Origin: CAZVFH01 sp964626415
GTDB lineage: Bacteria; Patescibacteriota; UBA1384; XYA2-FULL-43-10; CAINNR01
Length of the DNA: 19,165 bases
NCBI GenBank assembly: GCA_964626415.1
Contig: CAZVFH010000012.1
Span: forward strand, 1 to 19,165
Direction of reading: 5' to 3'
Below, piece after piece: positions 12,138 through 19,165 of this stretch. The notes under the pieces are model-generated. The model saw only the letters and a program-made list of their open reading frames with translations, had not been told where the DNA came from and made no database searches. Every line of letters begins with the position of its first letter. Position 1 is the stretch's first letter. The translations under genes were made by a program, and so were the position numbers.

Positions 12138-12166
12138 TTGACAAACATTTTTCTAGTTGATACAAT
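12138..12166 (+). promoter_or_regulatory. Near-consensus sigma-70 promoter of nusA
   Basis: A perfect TTGACA (12138-12143), a 17-base spacer and TACAAT (12161-12166, five of six). The best promoter in the window, starting six bases after the T run of the preceding terminator. The predicted start is near 12173, leaving a leader of about 49 bases. Confidence 0.88.
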
Positions 12167-12181
12167 ATAAATGTAGATAGT

Positions 12182-12207
12182 TGTGACCCGAATGCGGTCA
12201 CATTTTT
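12182..12207 (+). promoter_or_regulatory. Terminator-like hairpin in the nusA leader (possible attenuator)
   Basis: TGTGACC (12182-12188) pairs perfectly with GGTCACA (12196-12202) around a 7-base loop and is followed by five T (12203-12207). It lies wholly in the leader, about 9 bases after the predicted start and just before the AAGGAG ribosome binding site (12212-12217). It has the form of an intrinsic terminator or NusA-responsive pause site, so nusA may be controlled by its own product. Confidence 0.65.
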
Positions 12208-12221
12208 AAAAAAGGAGTATT

Positions 12222-13319
12222 ATGGAAAATTTATCCGATTTTATGTTGGCAATCGAGGAGTTGTGCGACGAAAAAAGTCTCGACAAAGAAACAGTCATTT
12301 CGACGATTGAAGCAGCTCTTGCCGCTGCTTATCGTAAGGACTATGGTAAACCGCATCAAGTTATCCGAGCAAAATTAGATCCAAAAACTGGGAGCGCAGA
12401 GATGTCCAAAGTGATTACAGTTGTCGAGGAAGTGGAAAATCCGGAAGCGGAAATTTTGCTTGAAGAGGCAAAAAAAATCAAGAAATCCTACAAACTTGAA
12501 GATGAAATAATTGAGCCACTTCCAAAAGAGGAGGATTTTGGTCGAATTGCTGCTCAAACAGCCAAACAAGTTATTATCCAACGAATTCGCGAAGCAGAAC
12601 GAGATCTTATTTTCTCTGAATTTAAAGATCGTGAAAATTCAATTATTAATGGCTCTGTTTCTCAAATTGAGGATAAGAACATTATTATTTCGCTTGGTAA
12701 AGTTAACGCAATCATGTTTCCATCCGATCAAATTCGCGATGAAAAATATTATGTCGGCCAACGGCTAAAAGTTTTTTTGAAAGAAGTGACTCAGACTTCC
12801 CGTGGTCCGCAAATATTAGTTTCTCGAACCGACGAAGGATTGATAAAAGGACTTTTTGCTCTTGAGGTGCCGGAAATTGCCAATGGTACCGTAGCAATTA
12901 AAAATATCGCTCGTGAAGCTGGAGCCAGAACTAAAATGTCTGTTTCCGCTAACGATGAAAATATCGATCCGATCGGATCATGTGTCGGTCAGCGCGGCAC
13001 ACGAATCCAATCGATTCTCGCTGAAATCGGAGATGAAAAAATCGACATTATCCTCTTTGATGAGGACTTGGAAAAATATATTGTCAACGCTCTTTCCCCG
13101 GCAAAATGCGATAAGATTATTATTTCATCAAAAGACAATAAAGCAACGGTTTATGTCCAAAATGATAGTTTATCACTTGCAATCGGTAAAAATGGTCAAA
13201 ATGTCCGACTGGCATCAAAGTTAACCGGCTGGGGAATAGACATTGAAAAAACCGAAGAAGCCGAAACCAGTGAAAAAAAAGAAGATGCAAAAGTAAAGAA
13301 ATCAAAAAGCAAAAAGTAA
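12222..13319 (+). CDS. nusA: Transcription termination/antitermination factor NusA
   Basis: A 365-residue RNA polymerase-binding factor controlling pausing, termination and antitermination. Domain order: N-terminal polymerase-binding domain (1-130, with SLDKETVISTIEAALAAAYRKDYG), S1 domain (about 140-203), KH1 (about 205-285, GSCVGQRGTRIQSI at 252-265) and KH2 (about 290-345, AIGKNGQNVRLASKLTGW at 320-337). A short charged tail (EAETSEKKEDAKVKKSKSKK) follows; the two C-terminal acidic repeats of E. coli NusA are absent, as in many other bacteria. The start has AAGGAG five bases upstream. The usual neighbours rimP, ylxR and infB are not here; clpC follows instead after 41 bases. Confidence 0.97.
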   Translation: MENLSDFMLAIEELCDEKSLDKETVISTIEAALAAAYRKDYGKPHQVIRAKLDPKTGSAEMSKVITVVEEVENPEAEILLEEAKKIKKSYKLEDEIIEPLPKEEDFGRIAAQTAKQVIIQRIREAERDLIFSEFKDRENSIINGSVSQIEDKNIIISLGKVNAIMFPSDQIRDEKYYVGQRLKVFLKEVTQTSRGPQILVSRTDEGLIKGLFALEVPEIANGTVAIKNIAREAGARTKMSVSANDENIDPIGSCVGQRGTRIQSILAEIGDEKIDIILFDEDLEKYIVNALSPAKCDKIIISSKDNKATVYVQNDSLSLAIGKNGQNVRLASKLTGWGIDIEKTEEAETSEKKEDAKVKKSKSKK

Positions 13320-13360
13320 GCAAAGGTAGAATAATAATAATTAAGCATAAACATTGGCTT

Positions 13361-15859
13361 ATGAACCAAAATTTTTCATCAAAATTTTCTGAAAATTTGC
13401 GAAAAGTTTTGTTACTTGGGGAAAAGATTGCAAACGATTCAGCTAAACCTCTCGACTCTGAGGATTTGCTTTTGGCGATAACACATGCTCGTGAATCACT
13501 GGCAAATGATGTACTTGCCGGATTTAATCTCACAACAGAAAAAATTGAGATTATTGCAAAACTTATCAGTCCTAAAAACTCTAAAAGCAAAAAAAGGAGT
13601 ATTTCACACGGCGCAAGATCGGCAATAAAAAACTCGATAAAAATTGCCACGCACTATAACCACTCTTTGATTGATGTTGAGCATCTTTTGCTTTCACTTT
13701 TATCTGACAAAAAATATAACTCTTATCAAATTATTGACAGAGCGGGAACTCCGCCGGAAAAAATTGTCAAACAAATTGAATCAATTTTTTCCGAGATATC
13801 AAAAGTGTCAGAAAATATTTTTAATAACTTTCAAGACAAAATGCAGTATGATTTTCCTCCGGAAGATGACGCCCCGCCATTTGCTTTTGGTGCTCCGACA
13901 ATTTCAAAATCAAAGAGCGAAAAATCATTTTTAAGCGAATATACAATTGACCTGACAAAACTGGCTTCAGAAAATATGGTTGACCCCCTGATCGGTCGCG
14001 AAGAAGAAATTGACCGAATATTTCAGATACTGGGCCGCAGAACAAAAAACAATCCTCTGCTTCTTGGCGATCCTGGGGTCGGAAAAACAGCGATAATAGA
14101 GGGACTGGCAAAAAAAATATTTATCGGCGAATGTCCGAAAAATTTAATTGGGAAAAAAATCTTGTCCCTGGATATCTCTTCACTTGTGGCAGGAACTATT
14201 TATCGAGGACAATTTGAAGGCCGAATGAAAAAACTGATTTCAGAGCTTGGAAAAGTAAAAGATAAAATTCTATTTATTGATGAAATTCACACAACTATTG
14301 GATCAGGGTCAGCCGAAGGATCACTCGATGTTGCCAACATTTTGAAACCAATTTTATCGCGTGGAGAAATCCAAATAATTGGAGCAACAACTTACGATGA
14401 ATACAAAAAGCAAATTGAAAAAGATCCGGCTTATGAAAGAAGATTCCAATTGGTTAAAATTGATGAGCCGACTATCGAAGAGACGATAAAAATTCTTATT
14501 GGTTTAAAAAAGCGCTACGAAATTCATCATAATGTAAAAATTACCGAAGATGCGGTACAAGCTGCCGCAGAACTTTCAGAACAATATTTGAGTGACAGAT
14601 TTTTGCCCGACAAGGCAATCGATCTGATTGATGAAGCCGCTTCAAGCACGAACTATGTCTCGAGCGAAAATGTCGCCTTGGCAAAAATTAAATCAAAACT
14701 AGATCTTATTTTAAGGCAAAAAGAATCTGCTGTAACAGACGAAAATTATGAACTTGCAACAGGACTTCGAGAAGAAGAAATTATTTTAACCGACAAAATC
14801 TCAAAAATCGAGAAAACAATAACCAATAAACGAAAAAGGTTTGTTGATTCCTCTGATATCGCACAAATTATTTCCAAACAAACCGGTATTGAGGTTGAAA
14901 ATTTAACCGAAAACAAAAGAAAAAGATATCTTGGGCTTGAAAATAAGCTGAAAAAATTTATTATTGGACAAAACGAAGCGGTTAGTCGGGTGGCAAAATC
15001 AATTCTTCGAAATCGTGCCGGAGTTTCTGACCCATTGAGACCGGTAGGATCGTTTTTGTTTCTTGGCCCTACTGGAGCTGGAAAAACATATCTGGCAAAA
15101 ATTCTGGCAAAAATTATTTTTGGTTCTGAAAATGCTTTGATTAAAATTGATATGTCTGAATTTATGGAGCGCCATAATGTCTCGCGTCTAATTGGCGCAC
15201 CGGCAGGTTATGTCGGTTATGACGAAGGTGGGGGATTGACTGAAAAAGTTCGACATAAACCAAATTCTGTAATTGTATTTGATGAAATTGAAAAAGCTCA
15301 CCCCGACACCTTCAATATTCTCTTACAAATCCTTGAAGATGGTTATTTGACTGATGCCAAAGGAAGGCAGGTAAACTTTCGAAATACGATTATTATTTTA
15401 ACTTCGAATCTTGGCACAAAAGAAGCGCGAGAGCTCTCAATTGGATTTAACCAAGCCGAAATTCATCCTGATAATAATGAAGGAGATCATCAGCAATTTA
15501 AAGAAAAAATTCACGAGATATTAAGTGATGAAATTCCACCAGAATTATTGAATCGTTTTGATCAAATTGTTGTCTTTCGTTCTTTGGATAAAAATTCAAT
15601 TCTAAAAATTGTTGAACTTCAGACCGCCGAAATCATTAAGCGGCTAAAAAAGCAAGGGCTAGCGCTTTTGTTTAGTAATGAAACAAAAAAGTATTTGGCA
15701 GAAGTCGGATTTTCTGAAGAACATGGTGCGCGACAAGTTCGAAGGGCGATAACTGAAAATATTGAGGATCCACTTTCAGAAGCCCTAATTGCCGAAAAAT
15801 ATAAAAAAGGAGAGAAAATAAAAATAGAGTTAATTGACAAAAAGATTGTTTTGAAATAA
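13361..15859 (+). CDS. clpC: ATP-dependent Clp protease ATP-binding subunit ClpC
   Basis: An 832-residue Hsp100 unfoldase that feeds substrates to the ClpP peptidase. Order: Clp N domain (about 1-150, two repeats), AAA1 with Walker A GDPGVGKT (about 236-243) and Walker B ILFIDEIHT, a middle region with a UVR-like segment (AVTDENYELATGLREEEI, about residues 456-473), and AAA2 with Walker A GPTGAGKT (about 569-576) and Walker B VIVFDEIEKAHPD. The UVR-like segment and length point to ClpC rather than ClpB, which has a much longer coiled-coil middle domain. ELSIGFNQ about 115 residues after the second Walker A resembles the (I/L/V)GF loop that docks on ClpP. ClpP itself is not in the window. No clear ribosome binding site before the ATG at 13361. 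Confidence 0.94.
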   Translation: MNQNFSSKFSENLRKVLLLGEKIANDSAKPLDSEDLLLAITHARESLANDVLAGFNLTTEKIEIIAKLISPKNSKSKKRSISHGARSAIKNSIKIATHYNHSLIDVEHLLLSLLSDKKYNSYQIIDRAGTPPEKIVKQIESIFSEISKVSENIFNNFQDKMQYDFPPEDDAPPFAFGAPTISKSKSEKSFLSEYTIDLTKLASENMVDPLIGREEEIDRIFQILGRRTKNNPLLLGDPGVGKTAIIEGLAKKIFIGECPKNLIGKKILSLDISSLVAGTIYRGQFEGRMKKLISELGKVKDKILFIDEIHTTIGSGSAEGSLDVANILKPILSRGEIQIIGATTYDEYKKQIEKDPAYERRFQLVKIDEPTIEETIKILIGLKKRYEIHHNVKITEDAVQAAAELSEQYLSDRFLPDKAIDLIDEAASSTNYVSSENVALAKIKSKLDLILRQKESAVTDENYELATGLREEEIILTDKISKIEKTITNKRKRFVDSSDIAQIISKQTGIEVENLTENKRKRYLGLENKLKKFIIGQNEAVSRVAKSILRNRAGVSDPLRPVGSFLFLGPTGAGKTYLAKILAKIIFGSENALIKIDMSEFMERHNVSRLIGAPAGYVGYDEGGGLTEKVRHKPNSVIVFDEIEKAHPDTFNILLQILEDGYLTDAKGRQVNFRNTIIILTSNLGTKEARELSIGFNQAEIHPDNNEGDHQQFKEKIHEILSDEIPPELLNRFDQIVVFRSLDKNSILKIVELQTAEIIKRLKKQGLALLFSNETKKYLAEVGFSEEHGARQVRRAITENIEDPLSEALIAEKYKKGEKIKIELIDKKIVLK

Positions 15860-15872
15860 TTTCTGCCTGCAA

Positions 15873-15901
15873 TTGTATTTAACGCTTATTGGTGCTACAA
15901 T
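15873..15901 (+). promoter_or_regulatory. Possible promoter of hisS, nearly leaderless
   Basis: TTGTAT (15873-15878), a 17-base spacer and TACAAT (15896-15901). The -35 matches three of six bases and the -10 five of six. The predicted start at about 15908 lies four bases before the hisS ATG, so the mRNA would be nearly leaderless. Confidence 0.45.
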
Positions 15902-15911
15902 TGAAAGAGTT

Positions 15912-17210
15912 ATGGAAAATAAAACATACCAAAAACCTCGTGGAACTCGTGATATTTTACCGGAAGAACAAATCTACTGGAGGTATTTGAATTCTTGTGC
16001 CGAAGATACACTTTTTGGTCTTGGTTTCTCAAAAATTGACACACCAATTTTTGAAGACAAAGATATTTTTGTCCGTGGAATCGGGACTGCTACTGATATT
16101 GTTGAAAAAGAGATTTTTTCAATTTCAGAATCTGGCGACGATGACCCAAAATACGCGCTGCGCCCGGAAGGCACAGCCGGAGTAGTTAGGGCTTATATCG
16201 AAAATGGCATGAGTTCTTGGCCACAACCGGTTCGACTTTTCTACACCGGCCAAATGTTTCGTCGTGAACGACCGCAACAGGGGCGGCTTCGTGAACATCG
16301 ACAAATTGGCCTAGAAATTCTTGGAGACCCTTCGGCAAAATCAGATTTTTTAGCGATAATTTCCGCCCTAGAGATTCTTAAAAAAAGCGGTTTTTCCGAC
16401 TTTATTGTTTCTATTAATTCGATCGGTTGCCCTCAATGCCGACCAAAATATATTGACAAGTTAAAGGAGTATTATTCAAAAAAACTTAAAGATTCTTGTG
16501 AAGATTGTCAGCGTCGCTTCAATCTAAATCCTTTGCGACTTCTTGATTGCAAAAATGACGATTGCCAAAAAATCAAAGAAGATGCGCCTCAAATTCTTGA
16601 TTTTCTCTGCAAAGAATGCCAAGATCATTTTCAAGATATTCTTGGATATCTGGATGATTTTGATATCAAGTTTCTCCTTGACACAAAATTGGTTCGCGGA
16701 TTGGACTATTATACCAAGACAGTTTTTGAAATCTCTGCCATAGGAGATGAAAGCCGAAAAACCACTCTTTGTGGAGGTGGCAGGTATGACTCTCTTGTTT
16801 CAACTTTGGGCGGAATCGCAACTCCGGCAGTAGGTTGGGGGATGGGAGCTGATCGAGTCATTGAGGAGTTGAAAAAAAATAAAATCGTTCCAGCTAAAAT
16901 TCGGGGCATTGAGGTGTATCTAATTCAGCTTGGAAAAACCACTAAACCCATTTGCAAAAAAATTTACAACGAACTTAAAAAATCAGCTATTAATGTTTAT
17001 TACATCCCTTCGGATGATTCGCTTCGCTCATTGTTAAAAGACGCCGCCAAACTTAAAGTTCCAACGACGGTAATTATTGGTCAACAAGAAGCAAGTGCCG
17101 GCAGAGCGATTGTTCGTGATCTTAACTCTGGCTCACAAGAAGAGTTAAAAATTGCCGAAGCGATTGAAAAAATTAAGAAGAAATATTCTCGCCAGAAACC
17201 CGCATGCTAA
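15912..17210 (+). CDS. hisS: Histidyl-tRNA synthetase
   Basis: Class II aminoacyl-tRNA synthetase charging tRNA-His; 432 residues from the ATG at 15912. A TTG at 15873 in the same frame would add 13 residues, but that stretch overlaps the promoter and the protein proper begins at YQKPRGTRDILPEEQ. Motifs: ALRPEGTAGVVRAYIE, motif 2 FRRERPQQGRLREHRQ (about 116-131), the histidine-binding loop LVRGLDYYT (about 260-268), motif 3 GWGMGADR (about 309-316), and a C-terminal anticodon-binding domain from about 335. The insertion domain has four CxxC-like groups (GCPQC, SCEDC, DCKNDDC, LCKEC), which suggests bound zinc; similar cysteines occur in many bacterial HisRS. GAAAGAG before the ATG is at best a weak ribosome binding site. 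Confidence 0.96.
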   Translation: MENKTYQKPRGTRDILPEEQIYWRYLNSCAEDTLFGLGFSKIDTPIFEDKDIFVRGIGTATDIVEKEIFSISESGDDDPKYALRPEGTAGVVRAYIENGMSSWPQPVRLFYTGQMFRRERPQQGRLREHRQIGLEILGDPSAKSDFLAIISALEILKKSGFSDFIVSINSIGCPQCRPKYIDKLKEYYSKKLKDSCEDCQRRFNLNPLRLLDCKNDDCQKIKEDAPQILDFLCKECQDHFQDILGYLDDFDIKFLLDTKLVRGLDYYTKTVFEISAIGDESRKTTLCGGGRYDSLVSTLGGIATPAVGWGMGADRVIEELKKNKIVPAKIRGIEVYLIQLGKTTKPICKKIYNELKKSAINVYYIPSDDSLRSLLKDAAKLKVPTTVIIGQQEASAGRAIVRDLNSGSQEELKIAEAIEKIKKKYSRQKPAC

Positions 17211-17241
17211 AAATAAAAAAATACTTTTTTGACCTTCTAAA

Positions 17242-17754
17242 ATGATAACTATAAGAAAACACTTAAGGAAAGATATACCTTGGCGTGTCAAATGGCTAAA
17301 TAACAAAAATGTCAATTGTTTTATTGGTGATAAAATTGGTCAAAAAACAAATTTAACAAAAGAGAAAGAGTGGTTTGAAAACTATAAAAACTCTGACAAT
17401 AAAAAGTTTTTTACTATTTGTGATAATTCAAAACCAATAGGATTTATGGGGTTATCGAACATTAGCAAATCCAATAAAAATGCAGATTTATTTATTGCCA
17501 TTGGTGATGACCAATATCGAGGAAAAGGATTCGGGAAATTAGCTATGAAATGGTTAATTAATTACGCTTTCGAAAAACTAAAACTCCATAAGATTAATTT
17601 AGGTGTCGTTAAAGATAACACCCCTGCCGTTAAGTTGTATCATTCTTTAGGATTTGTTATTGAAGGTGAAATGAAAGACGAAATTTACCATAATGGTGTG
17701 TTTTATGATTTTTTGTTGATGTCTATTTTTAATAACACATGGAACAAAAAATAG
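17242..17754 (+). CDS. GNAT family N-acetyltransferase (RimJ/RimL-like)
   Basis: A 170-residue acetyl-CoA-dependent acyltransferase. The acetyl-CoA loop is DDQYRGKGFGKLAMKWLINYAF (about 89-110), matching the (Q/R)xxGx(G/A) motif, and the C-terminal KDNTPAVKLYHSLGFVIEGEMKDEIYHNGVFYDFLLMSI is typical of the RimJ/RimL, SpeG and PseH group. Substrate is unknown: a protein N-terminus, polyamine or amino sugar are all possible. It starts 31 bases after hisS with no promoter or Shine-Dalgarno that I can see, so it is probably in the hisS unit. Codon choice seems somewhat more A/T-rich than in hisS, which may hint at later acquisition, but I have not measured it. A 10-bp hairpin and a terminator follow. 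Confidence 0.9.
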   Translation: MITIRKHLRKDIPWRVKWLNNKNVNCFIGDKIGQKTNLTKEKEWFENYKNSDNKKFFTICDNSKPIGFMGLSNISKSNKNADLFIAIGDDQYRGKGFGKLAMKWLINYAFEKLKLHKINLGVVKDNTPAVKLYHSLGFVIEGEMKDEIYHNGVFYDFLLMSIFNNTWNKK

Positions 17755-17760
17755 ACTATC

Positions 17761-17788
17761 TCTGATTTTTGGTATAGAAAAAGTCAGA
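17761..17788 (+). other. Hairpin just after the acetyltransferase gene
   Basis: TCTGATTTTT (17761-17770) pairs with AAAAGTCAGA (17779-17788) through ten pairs, one of them G-U, around an 8-base loop. It begins six bases after the stop codon. No T run follows, so it may stabilise the 3' end of the message rather than terminate it. Confidence 0.5.
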
Positions 17789-17826
17789 AGTGTAATTACT
17801 AACATCAGCGAACCTCAATGCTTATT

Positions 17827-17865
17827 TTCCAGTTGTATAATCTTAGTTCTAACTGGGGTTTTTTT
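17827..17865 (+). terminator. Terminator-like hairpin directly before the rRNA methyltransferase gene
   Basis: CCAGTT (17829-17834) pairs with AACTGG (17851-17856), extendable by two G-U pairs, then seven T (17859-17865). The 16-base loop holds a TATAAT (17836-17841), which could serve as the -10 box of the next gene with a start near 17848; no good -35 is present. An inner hairpin (TTAG/CTAA) competes with the large one. It likely ends the hisS-acetyltransferase transcript. Confidence 0.55.
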
Positions 17866-17870
17866 ATGAA

Positions 17871-19165
17871 ATGATTGTTAAAATCGAAAAACTAGTATGT
17901 GACGGTTACGGTCTTGGTAGAATTTCAGACAAAGATGCCGGCGAAAAATCCGGGAAAGTTTTTTTGATAAAAAAGGCACTTCCGGAAGATATAGTTGAAG
18001 TTAAAATTGTCAGTGAAAAGAAAAATTTAATCTTTGGAAAAATCAAAAATATTATTTCCCCATCAAAATTTCGAATTAATGCAAAATGCTCACATTTTGA
18101 AAATTGCGGTGGTTGCGACCTGCAAAACACATCGTATGAAAATCAATTGAAATTTAAAGATGAAATAATTATGGAAATTTTTGCTCCGACAAAAATTTTC
18201 GCAAGACCGGAAAAAATTATCCCTGCCTCAAAAAACGAACTTTATTATCGAAATTCAATTCGATATTTTTTTCAAGTCCAAAATGGGAAAATTAACTTCG
18301 CCCGTCATGATTTTTTTGATAAAAATTTATTAAAAATTGATCGCTGTTTTTTACAATCAGAAAAAAATTTTGAAATTTTAGAATTGTTAAAGAATATACT
18401 TAATAATTCTCTTGAATCAAAAAACTCTCTCTGGCAATTGAAAATTCGCGAAGGAAAATATACCAGTCAAATTATGATTGAGATTATAACTTCTGACGAA
18501 AATCTACCGGCAGAAAAAGAAATCGTTGAAAGTTTAAAAATAATTCCAGAAATTAAGTCAATTTATCAAACAATTGCGCCATATAAATCGTTGAAAAAAA
18601 TGCGTAGGCGACTACTTTTTGGCTCACTGGTAGTTTTGGAAAAAGTTGGACCTTTTACTTTTCAAATTTCACCCGAATCATTTTTCCAAACAAACTCTTG
18701 CGGTGTTAAAACACTATACGATGTAATAAAAAAATTTGCCGAAGTAAAAATCAATGATAAAGTTTTAGATTTATTTTGCGGGACAGGAACAATCGGAATA
18801 TATCTTTCAACATTGGCAAAAAAAGTTGTCGGAATTGAAATAGTGCCTGAAGCAATCCGCGACGCTAATGATAATGCAAAAATCAACAAAATTAAAAATA
18901 TCAAATTTGTTTGCTCTGATATTAACAATTTAACAATACGACAATTTAGCAATCATACAATAATCGTCGACCCTCCGCGCGCCGGTCTGACAAAAAAATT
19001 GATTGATGATTTGTCAAAAGTAAATTTCAAACGATTGATCTATGTTTCCTGCAATCCAATGACATTTGTTCGAGATCTCAAACTTTTTGAAAGCAGGGGA
19101 GTGATTGCGGAAAAAATCCAACCAGTTGATATGTTCCCGCAAACCCATCACATCGAGATAGTCGG
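17871..19165 (+). CDS. RlmD/TrmA-family RNA (uracil-5-)-methyltransferase, 3' end cut by window
   Basis: SAM-dependent enzyme forming 5-methyluridine in RNA, probably 23S rRNA; 431 full codons are open to the window edge with no stop. A TRAM-like RNA-binding domain covers about residues 1-58. Iron-sulfur ligands Cys73, Cys79 and Cys82 (KCSHFENCGGCDLQ) and Cys159 (KIDRCFLQ) match the [4Fe-4S] set of RlmD. The SAM-binding motif is VLDLFCGTGTIGIYL, followed by IIVDPPRAGL and the nucleophile loop YVSCNPMTF. The end DMFPQTHHIEIV is the family C-terminus, so only a few residues should be missing. ATG at 17871 is chosen because the nearby ATG at 17866 is followed by a stop after two codons. RlmC/RlmD/TrmFO-like specificity cannot be settled from sequence alone. 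Confidence 0.92.
   Translation, partial: MIVKIEKLVCDGYGLGRISDKDAGEKSGKVFLIKKALPEDIVEVKIVSEKKNLIFGKIKNIISPSKFRINAKCSHFENCGGCDLQNTSYENQLKFKDEIIMEIFAPTKIFARPEKIIPASKNELYYRNSIRYFFQVQNGKINFARHDFFDKNLLKIDRCFLQSEKNFEILELLKNILNNSLESKNSLWQLKIREGKYTSQIMIEIITSDENLPAEKEIVESLKIIPEIKSIYQTIAPYKSLKKMRRRLLFGSLVVLEKVGPFTFQISPESFFQTNSCGVKTLYDVIKKFAEVKINDKVLDLFCGTGTIGIYLSTLAKKVVGIEIVPEAIRDANDNAKINKIKNIKFVCSDINNLTIRQFSNHTIIVDPPRAGLTKKLIDDLSKVNFKRLIYVSCNPMTFVRDLKLFESRGVIAEKIQPVDMFPQTHHIEIV

Noticed and set aside
13120..13650. 176-residue minus-strand reading frame across the nusA-clpC junction
   Set aside because: It lies opposite two confident genes, is rich in Phe, Leu and Ser as antisense frames of AT-rich genes are, and shows no motif or ribosome binding site.

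Overview
The window looks like a chromosomal segment from an AT-rich bacterium, most likely a member of the Candidate Phyla Radiation (Patescibacteria). I infer this from the gene mix: a sortase, a PEGA-domain membrane protein, a PaaX/Cas2-like regulator, a short NusA without C-terminal repeats and an orphan lycopene-cyclase-like membrane protein. About half of the starts have no Shine-Dalgarno. TGA is used as a stop, so the standard bacterial code applies. I cannot name a lineage more closely from sequence alone.

Layout. 43-1678: a secreted M23-type peptidase on the minus strand with its own terminator and extended -10 promoter. 1725-1811: tRNA-Leu(CAA). 1952-3946: a two-repeat lycopene-cyclase-like membrane protein, then an unknown 124-residue protein translationally coupled to a sortase. 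3992-4720: a minus-strand PEGA-domain protein, divergent from murA-mreB (4795-7079), a peptidoglycan-precursor and cell-shape pair. 7083-7355: a repeat-rich gap. 7375-10579: three glycosyltransferases (two GT4, one WecG/TagA/CpsF), probably a surface-polysaccharide operon, whose junctions carry different palindromes. 10684-11392: a PaaX/Cas2-like gene enclosed by two copies of the same long perfect palindrome. 11413-12132: an unknown 217-residue protein with a strong promoter and terminator. 12138-15859: nusA, with a terminator-like hairpin in its leader, then clpC. 15873-17754: hisS and a GNAT acetyltransferase. 17871 to the end: an RlmD/TrmA-family rRNA methyltransferase cut by the window edge.

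Together the left half is mostly cell envelope (peptidoglycan synthesis, cutting, surface anchoring, shape, glycans) and the right half is information processing and proteostasis (NusA, ClpC, HisRS, rRNA methylation). The most unusual feature is the set of intergenic palindromes at 8450-11392: a 78-base arrangement of three mirrored heptamer pairs, a 28-base perfect palindrome, and a 40/34-base perfect palindrome duplicated on both sides of the Cas2-like gene. The last is the best candidate for an undescribed element or regulatory system.

Other points worth attention are promoters that predict leaderless or nearly leaderless transcripts (PEGA gene, Cas2-like gene, hisS), a possible attenuator ahead of nusA, and a Glu-to-Gln change at the presumed catalytic position of MreB.
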